Source: Acidobacteriota bacterium (GTDB taxonomy: Bacteria > Acidobacteriota > Terriglobia > Bryobacterales > Bryobacteraceae). From it: a DNA stretch of 64,000 bases. The translations under genes were made by a program, and so were the position numbers. The stretch is from assembly GCA_016185425.1 (NCBI GenBank), contig JACPNQ010000034.1, positions 434,001-498,000 of the forward strand, in the 5' to 3' direction. Of the stretch, positions 17,919 to 25,538 are shown in pieces; positions within the stretch are counted from its first letter, which is position 1, and each line of letters begins with the position of its first letter. The notes beneath the pieces were generated by a model, which did no database searches, was not told the DNA's origin, and saw only the letters and a list, made by a program, of their open reading frames with translations.

Positions 17919-18296
17919 ATGCAGAACGTTCAGATCTTCGGCGTCAAGAGCTCCAGCGCCACACGCGCCGCCGGGCGCTTCTTCAAGGAACGCGGCATCC
18001 CGCTGCAAATCATCGACCTCAACAGCAAACCCATGGCCCCCGGCGAAATCAAGCGCTTCATCGACAAGTTCGCCATGTCTGCCCTTCTCGATACCGGCGG
18101 CAAATCATACATTGACGCCGGCCTCAAGTACATGAAGCTTTCGGATTCCGCGCTTCTGCTGAAGATCGAGAACGATCCCAAACTTCTTCGTCTTCCGCTC
18201 GTCCGCTGCGCCAACCAACTAGCCGTCGGACACGACGAATCCGCGTGGAAGGAGATGGCTGCCGTGCTCGCCGCGAAACCGGCTGCGAATCGCTAG
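17919..18296 (+). CDS. ArsC/Spx-fold protein lacking the catalytic cysteine
   Basis: A 125-residue thioredoxin-fold protein of the arsenate-reductase/YffB/Spx family. It starts MQNVQIFGVKSSSATRAAGRFFKERGI, where relatives have a Cys in the loop after beta-1; here the loop is Ser-Ser-Ser-Ala-Thr. The family's later landmarks are kept: a helical insert (KRFIDKFAMSALLDTGGKSY), LLLKIENDPKLLRLPLVR and the end AVGHDESAWKEM, equivalent to VGFDEAEW. Without the redox Cys it cannot reduce arsenate by the usual mechanism and may instead be a binding or regulatory protein. It opens the operon that leads to selA, 18 bases ahead of the next gene. Confidence 0.8.
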   Translation: MQNVQIFGVKSSSATRAAGRFFKERGIPLQIIDLNSKPMAPGEIKRFIDKFAMSALLDTGGKSYIDAGLKYMKLSDSALLLKIENDPKLLRLPLVRCANQLAVGHDESAWKEMAAVLAAKPAANR

Positions 18297-18314
18297 TGGG
18301 CTATTATCAAAAGG

Positions 18315-19304
18315 TTGATCCCTCCCTCCAGCGAAGTTCAGCCGAAACGCCGCTTCCCTAGATGGTTGATCCCTGTTCTGGGCTATGCCGTATCCATCAT
18401 CTGCATGATTGTGGTGTACAGCGGCTTCGACTGGAAGACCGAGATCCCGCGCATCCAGCAAACACCGTGGCAATATGTCGCGGCCGCGGTTCTTTGCGAC
18501 ATCGCCGTCTACTGCATCCAGGGCTGGCGATGGAACGAACTGCTGAAGCCTGTGGGCTCATTACCCGTCTGGCGATCCATGCAGGCCATCTATATCGGAC
18601 TCTTTGCCAACGAGGTGCTTCCTCTCCGTCCCGGCGAAGTCCTGCGCAGTTTTTTGCAGGGCCGCTGGTCCGGCGTTCCGTTCAGCGTGGTCCTATCGAG
18701 CGTTGTCATCGAACGCCTTTTTGACGGCGTATGGCTCATACTCGGCTTCTTCCTCACATCTCTCTTTGTCGATCTGCCGGTGCTCCTCGTAATCGGCAGC
18801 CGCATTCTCGGTGTTGTCCTCATCGTCATCGGCGCGATTCTCTCCTTCGCCATCCTTCGCCGCAAGCAGGCGGAGCGCTGGATGGATCGCACGATCTGGG
18901 CTCAGGGCCTTCGCCACCTGCTCGACTCCCTGGAATCGATGGGCCGCGCGCCCTCCTTCTATCGCGCCTTTCTGATCAGCTTCCTGTATCTCATCCTCCA
19001 GATCGGCCCGCTCTACTTCATCCAATTCGGTTTCGGACTCGACCTCTCCTTCGGTGCGTGCGCCGCTGTCCTCGTCATACTCCGCCTCGGCAGCATTCCT
19101 CCCCAGGCTCCCGGCAACGTCGGTTCGTTCCAGGCGCTGGCCGTGCTCGGCGTCATGCTCTTCGACGTCGACCGCCAATCCGCCACCAGCTATGCCACGC
19201 TGCTCTTCATCGTCATCACCGTCCCGCTCTGGGTCGTCGGATTCTTCGCCCTCTTGGCGACTAAAATGAAACTCAGCCAACTCACGGAAGCCGCTCACCA
19301 ATGA
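18315..19304 (+). CDS. YbhN/LPG-synthase-TM-like multispan membrane protein
   Basis: A 329-residue integral membrane protein with about eight hydrophobic segments and no soluble domain. Family landmarks are WQYVAAAVLCDIAVYCIQGWRWNELL, GLFANEVLPLRPGEVLRSFLQG, VVLSSVVIERLFDGVWL and the late IPPQAPGNVGSFQALAVLGV. The family includes the flippase half of lysylphosphatidylglycerol synthases and proteins proposed to move lipids or glycolipids; this one lacks the transferase domain. The start is a TTG with AAAAGG right in front of it, so the true N-terminus may differ slightly. It overlaps the next gene by 4 bases (ATGA). Confidence 0.85.
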   Translation: MIPPSSEVQPKRRFPRWLIPVLGYAVSIICMIVVYSGFDWKTEIPRIQQTPWQYVAAAVLCDIAVYCIQGWRWNELLKPVGSLPVWRSMQAIYIGLFANEVLPLRPGEVLRSFLQGRWSGVPFSVVLSSVVIERLFDGVWLILGFFLTSLFVDLPVLLVIGSRILGVVLIVIGAILSFAILRRKQAERWMDRTIWAQGLRHLLDSLESMGRAPSFYRAFLISFLYLILQIGPLYFIQFGFGLDLSFGACAAVLVILRLGSIPPQAPGNVGSFQALAVLGVMLFDVDRQSATSYATLLFIVITVPLWVVGFFALLATKMKLSQLTEAAHQ

Positions 19305-20164
19305 AAACCTTACTGCTCGTCCTCACGCTTGTTCTTTCGCTCCCCGCGCAACAGAAGCTCCGCGTACTCGCCATCGGCGCCCACCCGGACGATTGCGACA
19401 TTAAGTTCGGTGGCACCGCGGCGCTTTTCGCGCAGATGGGTCATGTCGTCAAATTCCTGAGCGTCACCAATGGCGACGCCGGCCACCACGAGATGGGCGG
19501 CGGTGCGCTCGCCCGGCGCCGGTACCTGGAGACGCAGGAGTCCCTAAAGCGTCTGGGCATTGAGGAGTATCAGGTCCTCGATAACCGTGACGGCGAACTG
19601 ACGCCCTCCATCGAAATCCGCCGCCAGGTGATCAAGGCGATCCGCGAGTGGAAGGCCGATATCGTCATCACCCACCGTTCCAATGACTATCACCCCGATC
19701 ACCGCAATACCGGCATACTCGTGCAGGATGCCGCCTACATGGTCGTCGTGCCGAACGTCGTCTCCGGCACTCCGCCGCTGACGAAGAACCCCGTCTTTCT
19801 TTACTACTCCGACAACTTTCAGCGGCCAAATACCTTCACGCCGGATATCGTTGTCGACATCGATTCGGTCTACGAAAAGAAGATGGACGGCATGGACGCG
19901 CACGTCTCGCAGTTCTATGAATGGCTCGCCTGGGTCGATGGTCGCATCAACGAAGTGCCGAAGGATCCCAAAGCCCGCCGCGAATGGCTAAAATCTCGCC
20001 GTAGCTTTGCCGCAACTCCCATCACCCGTGCCGTCGCCGAGAAGTGGTACGGCAAGGAGCGCGCCGCAAAAGTGCAGTTTGTCGAAGCGTTCGAGATCGG
20101 CGAGTACGGTCGCCGCCCGAACGATGAAGAGATCAAACGCCTATTCCCCATGCTTGGCAAGTAG
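19301..20164 (+). CDS. Secreted PIG-L family deacetylase
   Basis: A 287-residue zinc-dependent N-acetylglucosaminyl deacetylase-like protein with an N-terminal signal peptide (MKTLLLVLTLVLSLPAQQ). The metal and catalytic residues are evident in AIGAHPDDCDIKFGG (near residue 31) and in SNDYHPDHRNTG (near 130). PIG-L proteins deacetylate GlcNAc-containing small molecules or glycolipids; export suggests an extracytoplasmic substrate. It is translationally coupled to the upstream membrane protein and only 2 bases separate it from selA. The substrate cannot be inferred from the sequence. Confidence 0.9.
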   Translation: MKTLLLVLTLVLSLPAQQKLRVLAIGAHPDDCDIKFGGTAALFAQMGHVVKFLSVTNGDAGHHEMGGGALARRRYLETQESLKRLGIEEYQVLDNRDGELTPSIEIRRQVIKAIREWKADIVITHRSNDYHPDHRNTGILVQDAAYMVVVPNVVSGTPPLTKNPVFLYYSDNFQRPNTFTPDIVVDIDSVYEKKMDGMDAHVSQFYEWLAWVDGRINEVPKDPKARREWLKSRRSFAATPITRAVAEKWYGKERAAKVQFVEAFEIGEYGRRPNDEEIKRLFPMLGK

Positions 20165-20166
20165 CC

Positions 20167-21441
20167 ATGGAACTCCGCGACCTGCCGGCGGTTGAGACTC
20201 TCCTCGCCGCGCTGCGCGCCCAGTTCCCCGCTTATCCCCACGCGGTGCTCAAATCCGAGGCGCAACATGCGATCGCCGCCGCGCGGGAAGCGATCCTTGC
20301 CGCCGGCACGCCCGCCGATCCGCAAAGCTTTGCCGGGGCGCGCCTGGCCGCGCTTGCTCAACCGGGCCTCGTGCCCGTTATCAACGCTACCGGCGTTGTC
20401 TTGCACACAAACCTCGGCCGTGCGCCGCTTGCCCCGTTTACGCCCATCGAAGGCTACAGCAACCTTGAATACGACTTGAAGTCCGGCCGCCGCGGCAAAC
20501 GGGACAGCCATAGCGGACCCCTGTTGGAGCGGCTCACGGGCGCACCAACTATCGCCGTCAACAACAACGCCGCCGCCGTGTTTCTCGTCCTCCACGCCCT
20601 CGCCAAGGGCAGGGAAGTCATCGTCAGCCGCGGCGAGCTCATTGAGATTGGCGACGGGTTTCGCATTCCCGACATCGTGCGCGCGGCCGGTGTCAAATTG
20701 ATTGAAGTCGGCACGACAAACAAGACCACACTGGCCGACTACGCGAACGCCATTACTCCCAAAACCGCGCTCATTCTGCGGGTCCACCCCAGCAATTTTC
20801 ACATCACCGGATTCACCGCCAAGCCGGCGCTCGAAGAGCTTGCCTCGCTCAACGTTCCCGTTTATGAGGATCTCGGCTCCGGCGCCTTGGTCGACTTGAA
20901 ACCATATGGCATCAATGAACCCGTTGTGCAGGACAGCCTCCGCGCCGGCATCAGTATCGTTAGTTTTTCCGGTGATAAACTCCTCGGCGGACCTCAGGCG
21001 GGCTATATCTCGGGCAGGCTGGATCTAGTAACGGCGGTACGTCGAAACCCCATGTTCCGGGCTCTGCGGCTCGACAAACTGGTCCTCCAGGCCATGGAGC
21101 AAACGCTTCGCGCACTGGTGTTTCAAAACTACGATGCTATCCCCGCGCTCCGTATGATCCGCCTCTCCCCGGACGAAATCAGACGGCGCGCCGAGGCCAT
21201 GGCGTCAAGGATTCCCGGCGCGACCGTCGTTGCCGGCAGGTCGGTCATCGGCGGGGGAAGTACGCCGGACCAATCGCTGCCGACTTTCCTTCTTGCCATC
21301 CCCGGCCCGCCGCACAAACTCGAACGGCGTCTCCGTGCGCACAACGTCATCGCCCGCATCGACGGCGCGCGCCTGGTCATCGATCTCCGAACGGTCCTGC
21401 CCGCGCAGGAGCCGGCGCTGCTCGCGGAACTGGTGCGCTAA
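20167..21441 (+). CDS. selA: L-seryl-tRNA(Sec) selenium transferase
   Basis: A 424-residue PLP enzyme that converts seryl-tRNA(Sec) to selenocysteinyl-tRNA(Sec) using selenophosphate. The N-terminal helical segment (LPAVETLLAAL) and the signature PVINATGVVLHTNLGRAPL (residues 70-88) set it apart from shorter SelA-like lyases. The PLP-binding lysine is K271 in SFSGDKLLGGPQAG. At 424 residues it is somewhat shorter than typical SelA (about 460). It ends the four-gene operon. No selB, selD, tRNA-Sec or recoded UGA gene is seen in the window, so the rest of the selenocysteine machinery must lie elsewhere if it exists. Its stop overlaps the stop of the convergent gene. Confidence 0.88.
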   Translation: MELRDLPAVETLLAALRAQFPAYPHAVLKSEAQHAIAAAREAILAAGTPADPQSFAGARLAALAQPGLVPVINATGVVLHTNLGRAPLAPFTPIEGYSNLEYDLKSGRRGKRDSHSGPLLERLTGAPTIAVNNNAAAVFLVLHALAKGREVIVSRGELIEIGDGFRIPDIVRAAGVKLIEVGTTNKTTLADYANAITPKTALILRVHPSNFHITGFTAKPALEELASLNVPVYEDLGSGALVDLKPYGINEPVVQDSLRAGISIVSFSGDKLLGGPQAGYISGRLDLVTAVRRNPMFRALRLDKLVLQAMEQTLRALVFQNYDAIPALRMIRLSPDEIRRRAEAMASRIPGATVVAGRSVIGGGSTPDQSLPTFLLAIPGPPHKLERRLRAHNVIARIDGARLVIDLRTVLPAQEPALLAELVR

Positions 21442-22577
21442 TAAGCCAGCACGTCTCGCGCCAACAGCGGAATGCCGCGGCCGATCGCCCTGCCGTCATC
21501 GGTCAGCGCCGCAACTCGCAGCAGCGCGCGAAGCTGCAGCCCCTTTGCTGGAACACTTACTGTCCATCCTTCCGCATCTTCCTTCGCGGAAGCGGTCGAG
21601 AACGATCCCAACATCTCATCGCCCGAAAACACGCCAAATCGCGCGAACTTCCCCAGCGCCGCCACGCGCACCCCTCGAAGCAGCAGATAGTCGGCCGGCG
21701 CGGGCAGCCGTTCCAGCCGCGATTCGAAAACATGCACCTGGGCCAACCGCGGTTCCCCCGGATGCAGAGGCTTCATCAGCGTGGAGTACTCATAGCTCAA
21801 CACCTGCCTCTCCCCCGCAAAGTTCAAATCGATTACGCGCCAGCGCCCATCTTCGTCGAAGAAGTACCCGCGCGCTTCCCGCAACGGCGGTGTCCGTCTT
21901 CCATCTCCCAGCGCTTCCCAGGAGGTCCACAGGCGGTCAATGTTCGCCAGATGCGGGTAGAAGAGCGGGTCGGAGGGAGTGAGCCTCGTTGCCGAAACTA
22001 CTTCCGCAAACGGTCCCGCAAACACGGCCGGCGCCTGCTTCGCCGTTCCCACGAAATCCTCGCCTCGGCGCAACGCGAGGCATGGCTCGACATCAATGCT
22101 CACCGAAAAGGGTCGGCGGACGGCGAACAGCGGCTGGTTCGGCTCGGCGTAAATCAGCGGCGCCGTACGCGCTGGCGTCGCGTACACGTTCTCCCACGGC
22201 CAGTAGGGAACCCGGATTGCCGGCTCTCCCCGCCTTGCCGGAAGCAGCCTGTTTAACAGCCGTTCGTGAAAGTAGAGCATCGCGCGGCACCAAGGCAGAA
22301 AGTTCCAATTCACCCCGCCGGGCTCCAGCCGGGCCTGCTGAAAAAACTGCCGCGGGTCGGCCGGTGCCAATTCCTTCATGCGCCGCACTGATTCACGGAA
22401 CCGAATCAGGTCTCCGGGGCGGAGCGCCAGTTCGAATACCGAGAGCCTTCGCGCATACGGTCCTGGCGGCGGCACAAACGGCAGCGCCAAATGCGGCGGA
22501 GGTAAGGCTGGACCCGTCTGCGCCCGCAAGCCGCTTCCACCAAGGATTCCCGAGGCTAAGAAGGCACGGCGATGCAT
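21438..22577 (-). CDS. Tyrosinase/polyphenol-oxidase-fold protein with lost copper ligands
   Basis: A 379-residue exported protein (MHRRAFLASGILGGSG leader). NFLPWCRAMLYFHERLL (93-109), PYWPWE (124-129) and DPLFYPHLANIDRLWTSW (203-220) are close to the plant-type polyphenol oxidase landmarks around CuA and CuB, and WRVIDLNFAGERQVLSYEYS resembles the following DWL-type domain. However, the CuA His of the PWH motif is Cys97, the His nine residues earlier is Gly88, no upstream His exists, the HxxxH pair of CuB is absent, and the conserved HH is His209-Leu210. It is therefore probably a catalytically dead member used for another purpose. It converges with selA. Confidence 0.75.
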   Translation of the reverse strand: MHRRAFLASGILGGSGLRAQTGPALPPPHLALPFVPPPGPYARRLSVFELALRPGDLIRFRESVRRMKELAPADPRQFFQQARLEPGGVNWNFLPWCRAMLYFHERLLNRLLPARRGEPAIRVPYWPWENVYATPARTAPLIYAEPNQPLFAVRRPFSVSIDVEPCLALRRGEDFVGTAKQAPAVFAGPFAEVVSATRLTPSDPLFYPHLANIDRLWTSWEALGDGRRTPPLREARGYFFDEDGRWRVIDLNFAGERQVLSYEYSTLMKPLHPGEPRLAQVHVFESRLERLPAPADYLLLRGVRVAALGKFARFGVFSGDEMLGSFSTASAKEDAEGWTVSVPAKGLQLRALLRVAALTDDGRAIGRGIPLLARDVLAY

Positions 22578-22628
22578 AAAGGGAAGACGCTGCTTCCCCT
22601 CTATCCGTGCAGATGGCCGAAGAAAAAT

Positions 22629-23186
22629 CTACGCGCGTTCCAGGTATTCGCCTGTCGTCGTCGATACGCGGATCACTTCGCCTTCGTTGATGAACGCGGG
22701 TACCTGTACCACCAATCCGCTCTCCATCTTGGCCGGCTTGCCGACGTTCGACACCGTCGCGCCCTTCAGGCCCGGCTCCGTCTCGATCACCTGCATCTCA
22801 ACAGCGGCCGGCAATTCCACGCCCACAGGCTTCTCTTCGTAGAACTCGATCTTGAGCTTCAAATTCGCTGTCAGGAATTGCGCCGCTTCGCCCAGTACAT
22901 CGTCGCCGAACTCGTACTGCTCGTAGGTTTCCGTGTTCATGAAGTGGTACGTCTCCACTTCCTTGTAGAGGAACTCCACTTCCTGCTCGTCGAGCGTCAC
23001 CTTATCCACGCGATCTTCCGACGCGAACCGGTGCTCGAACATCGCCCCGGAGCGCAGGTTCCGCATCTTCACCTGCACAAAGGCGCGCAAATTGCCGGGC
23101 GTGCGATGGGTAAACGCAAAAATGCTGTGTAGTTCGTTGTTGAACTTAATCACCATGCCCGCGCGCAAAGAGGTGGCGTTAATCAT
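22629..23186 (-). CDS. efp: Translation elongation factor P
   Basis: A 185-residue EF-P, which enters the ribosomal E site and rescues stalls at consecutive prolines. Three beta-barrel domains are complete: KOW-like N-domain (to about 63), central OB domain and C-terminal OB domain ending GEVIRVSTTTGEYLERA. The loop that carries the modified Lys34/Arg32 in other bacteria reads RTPGNLRAFVQVKMRN, so the tip residue is Asn (codon AAT), which none of the known EF-P modification enzymes uses. This looks like a clade-specific variant and not decay, because the rest is well conserved. The start has the family's MINATSLRAGM. Confidence 0.95.
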   Translation of the reverse strand: MINATSLRAGMVIKFNNELHSIFAFTHRTPGNLRAFVQVKMRNLRSGAMFEHRFASEDRVDKVTLDEQEVEFLYKEVETYHFMNTETYEQYEFGDDVLGEAAQFLTANLKLKIEFYEEKPVGVELPAAVEMQVIETEPGLKGATVSNVGKPAKMESGLVVQVPAFINEGEVIRVSTTTGEYLERA

Positions 23187-23311
23187 GAAAGACCGAAACT
23201 CCTGTGGATTGGTTGGAAAGTGAACGACCGACGGAAATTACCGGAGGGATTCCCTGATATTTTACCAAAGAGCCCTGATCGCCGCCTGTCGTAGAATGGG
23301 GATTACCCCTT

Positions 23312-23337
23312 GCCGCCATCGGGCGGCCCAGTTTTTT
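23312..23337 (+). promoter_or_regulatory. Terminator-like hairpin in the guaB leader
   Basis: GCCGCC (23312-23317) and GGCGGC (23322-23327) form a 6-bp GC stem with a 4-base loop. Four bases later come six consecutive T (23332-23337), and the guaB ATG follows after two more bases. A second small hairpin (GGGG-ATTA-CCCC, 23298-23309) precedes it. The arrangement looks like an intrinsic terminator or attenuator placed inside the leader, and no Shine-Dalgarno other than the stem's own G-rich arm is present. It may be chance in GC-rich DNA. Confidence 0.4.
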
Positions 23338-23339
23338 CT

Positions 23340-24803
23340 ATGCTCCCTGAAAAGTTGCTGGAAGGCCTCACCTTCGACGACGTCCTCCTCGTCCCCTCCC
23401 GGAGTTCCGTTCTCCCCGCTAGTGCCGATACGCGAACACACCTCACCCGGCGAATTCCCCTCAACATCCCGATCATTTCGGCGGCCATGGATACAGTGAC
23501 CGAGTCTCATCTCGCCATCGCTCTCGCCCAACAGGGCGGCATCGGCATCATCCACCGCAACATGACCATCGAGCGCCAGGTCGAAGAGGTCGACAAGGTC
23601 AAGCGCTCGGAGTCCGGCATGATCGTCGATCCCGTCACCATCCGTCCCGACCAACCCATCACCGACGCGCTCGAGCTCATGAAGCGCTTCCGGATCTCCG
23701 GCGTGCCCGTCACGAAGCCGAATGGTGAGCTCGTCGGCATCCTCACCAACCGCGACCTGCGTTTTGAAACCAGTTTCAACATGCCCGTCTCCACGCGCAT
23801 GACCCAGGGCCGCGAGAACCTCATCACGGTCCCCGTCGGCACGACGCTCGAAGACGCCGAACAGATCCTCCACAAACATCGCGTGGAAAAACTCCTCGTC
23901 GTGGATGATGGCTACTTTTTGAAAGGCCTCATCACCGTCAAGGACATCCAGAAGAAACTGAAGTATCCGAACGCCGCCAAGGACTCGCAGGGCCGTCTCC
24001 GCTGTGGCGCCGCCGTCGGCTCCACCAAGGACTACCTCGAACGCGCTGCCGAGCTGGTCCGCCGCAAGGTCGACGTGCTCGCCATCGATTCCGCGCACGG
24101 CCACCATCAAGGCGTTCTCGACGCCGTCAAAGCCATCAAAGCCAGATTCCCCGAAGTCGATCTCCTGGCCGGCAACGTGGCGACTTATGAAGGTGCCCGC
24201 GATCTGATCGAGCTCGGCGTAGACGGCGTTAAGGTCGGTATCGGCCCCGGATCCATCTGCACGACGCGCGTCGTCTCCGGCGCCGGCGTTCCGCAGATCA
24301 CGGCGATCACCCAATCTGCCCGCGCGTGCCGCGAAGCTGGTGTCCCCCTCATATCTGACGGCGGAATCAAATACTCCGGCGACGTCACCAAAGCCATCGC
24401 CGCCGGCGCGGACTCCGTCATGATTGGCTCCCTCCTCGCTGGCGTCGACGAAAGCCCCGGTGAGACGATTCTCTACCAGGGCCGCACGTTCAAGAGCTAC
24501 CGCGGCATGGGCTCAATGGGTGCCATGACCAACGCATCCCAGGATCGCTACGCCGACCAGGGCGCGGGCAAACTGGTTCCCGAAGGTATCGAAGGCCGAG
24601 TCCCCTACAAAGGTCCGCTCGCCGAGCTTGTTTTCCAACTCGTCGGTGGATTGAAAGCAGGCATGGGCTATACCGGCTGCAGCACGATTCCGGATCTGCA
24701 ATCGGAGGCGAAGTTCCTCAAGATCTCTCCTGCAGGGCTCCGCGAGAGCCACGTGCACGACGTCATCATCACCAAGGAAGCGCCGAACTACCGCGTGGAA
24801 TAA
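23340..24803 (+). CDS. guaB: Inosine-5'-monophosphate dehydrogenase
   Basis: A 487-residue IMPDH that oxidises IMP to XMP with NAD+, the rate-limiting step of GMP synthesis. The TIM barrel is interrupted by a CBS-domain pair (about residues 93-205: DPVTIRPDQPITDALELMKRF to KGLITVKDIQKK). The catalytic Cys is in GIGPGSICTTRVVSG, the IMP-binding DGGIKYSGDVTKAIAAGAD and GSLLAG follow, and the mobile flap contains YRGMGSMGAM and RYADQGAGKLVPEGIEGRVPYKG. An in-frame TTG ten codons upstream is an alternative start. The end is followed by a strong terminator about 100 bases downstream. Confidence 0.96.
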   Translation: MLPEKLLEGLTFDDVLLVPSRSSVLPASADTRTHLTRRIPLNIPIISAAMDTVTESHLAIALAQQGGIGIIHRNMTIERQVEEVDKVKRSESGMIVDPVTIRPDQPITDALELMKRFRISGVPVTKPNGELVGILTNRDLRFETSFNMPVSTRMTQGRENLITVPVGTTLEDAEQILHKHRVEKLLVVDDGYFLKGLITVKDIQKKLKYPNAAKDSQGRLRCGAAVGSTKDYLERAAELVRRKVDVLAIDSAHGHHQGVLDAVKAIKARFPEVDLLAGNVATYEGARDLIELGVDGVKVGIGPGSICTTRVVSGAGVPQITAITQSARACREAGVPLISDGGIKYSGDVTKAIAAGADSVMIGSLLAGVDESPGETILYQGRTFKSYRGMGSMGAMTNASQDRYADQGAGKLVPEGIEGRVPYKGPLAELVFQLVGGLKAGMGYTGCSTIPDLQSEAKFLKISPAGLRESHVHDVIITKEAPNYRVE

Positions 24804-24907
24804 CCCCGGTCACAGCTCTCGAAAACTCTCCAATCCGCTAATAACACAGCACTTGCCGCTCCGCTATCCGCGGTTGCTGTTGACGGCGGCGATACAATGC
24901 AATTAGT

Positions 24908-24942
24908 AAGGGTCTGGCTGCGCCACGCAGCCAGACCCTTTT
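24908..24942 (+). terminator. Intrinsic terminator after guaB
   Basis: A perfect 15-bp inverted repeat (24908-24922 with 24926-24940) encloses a 3-base loop CCA and is followed by TTTT at 24939-24942. The stem starts with AAGGGTCTGGCTGCG. It lies 104 bases after the guaB stop and is the strongest terminator in the window by stem length. Confidence 0.9.
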
Positions 24943-25538
24943 GGTCTTTAGGAATGCCGGTCTTGGTTCTTCCATCGTCGAGGGTTCCTGCTCGATCTTT
25001 GACATCCTGAATATTCACTGGAGGCTCGCCCCCACATCGCGTGTCCACGCTCAGCGGCGCAAAACAGTTTGAGCGGGACACGCGAGGTTGGCGTCGGGAG
25101 GGTCCCAGCAAACATTGAAAACAAAGCCGGTTGTCGATTCGAATTTTTCAAAATGGGTCCTGCCGGTAGGCCGAAGATCAATCGAGAGAATCCATGGCGC
25201 TAATCCGCTACGCCGCTCCGCGCCTTGACCCGTTCTTCACACGGGCCGGCAGTTCGTGGCCATTTGAACTGACAGAAAAACCTGACCTTACACCGCCCGT
25301 TTCACGGCTCAATCACCATTGATCGAAACCACATCGACTCCATAACTACCGGTCCGGGCCTCATCCGTATAGAGGCCCGGACCGGCCATCGCCGGATTCG
25401 TTTCGGATTCGACGTTGCCACTTTCCCCGAGATCGCCGCTCACTTTCCTTCTACGCAGCAACTCCCTTCGTAAAGAAGTGCAAAGAACCCGATCTCCCCG
25501 CAACGCCCCATTCGGTACAGGCGTTTAACGGGAAGGTC
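24943..25538. other. Non-coding stretch upstream of the CotH-like gene
   Basis: About 600 bases in which no reading frame shows protein-like composition or a recognisable motif; short frames on both strands are broken. The only clear structure is a 14-bp perfect inverted repeat at 25349-25362/25372-25385 (listed separately). The block could be a decayed insertion or a long leader of the downstream gene, but I see no terminal repeats, transposase remnant or RNA family that I recognise. Confidence 0.6.
25349..25385. repeat. 14-bp perfect inverted repeat
   Basis: CCGGTCCGGGCCTC and its exact reverse complement flank a 9-base loop (ATCCGTATA). No T-run follows on either strand, so it does not look like an ordinary intrinsic terminator. 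It lies about 150 bases before the CotH-like gene in otherwise featureless DNA. Confidence 0.75.

Noticed and set aside
19301..20164. PIG-L protein as the missing HpnK deacetylase for the hopanoid operon
   Set aside because: HpnK belongs to the ChbG/YdjC fold and this gene is 40 kb away with a signal peptide; there is no evidence to link them.
19915..20802. 295-codon minus-strand frame across selA
   Set aside because: Shadow of selA; no motif, no ribosome binding site, composition of antisense GC-rich DNA.
23262..24314. 350-codon minus-strand frame antisense to guaB
   Set aside because: Asp/Gly-rich shadow caused by codon bias of guaB; no motif or start signal.
24880..24898. TTGACG with a TACAAT as a promoter after guaB
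   Set aside because: The spacer is only 7 bases, too short for a sigma-70 promoter.
25309..25503. 64-codon minus-strand frame in the gap before the CotH-like gene
   Set aside because: It covers the hairpin, has no recognisable motif and no ribosome binding site; not enough to call a gene.
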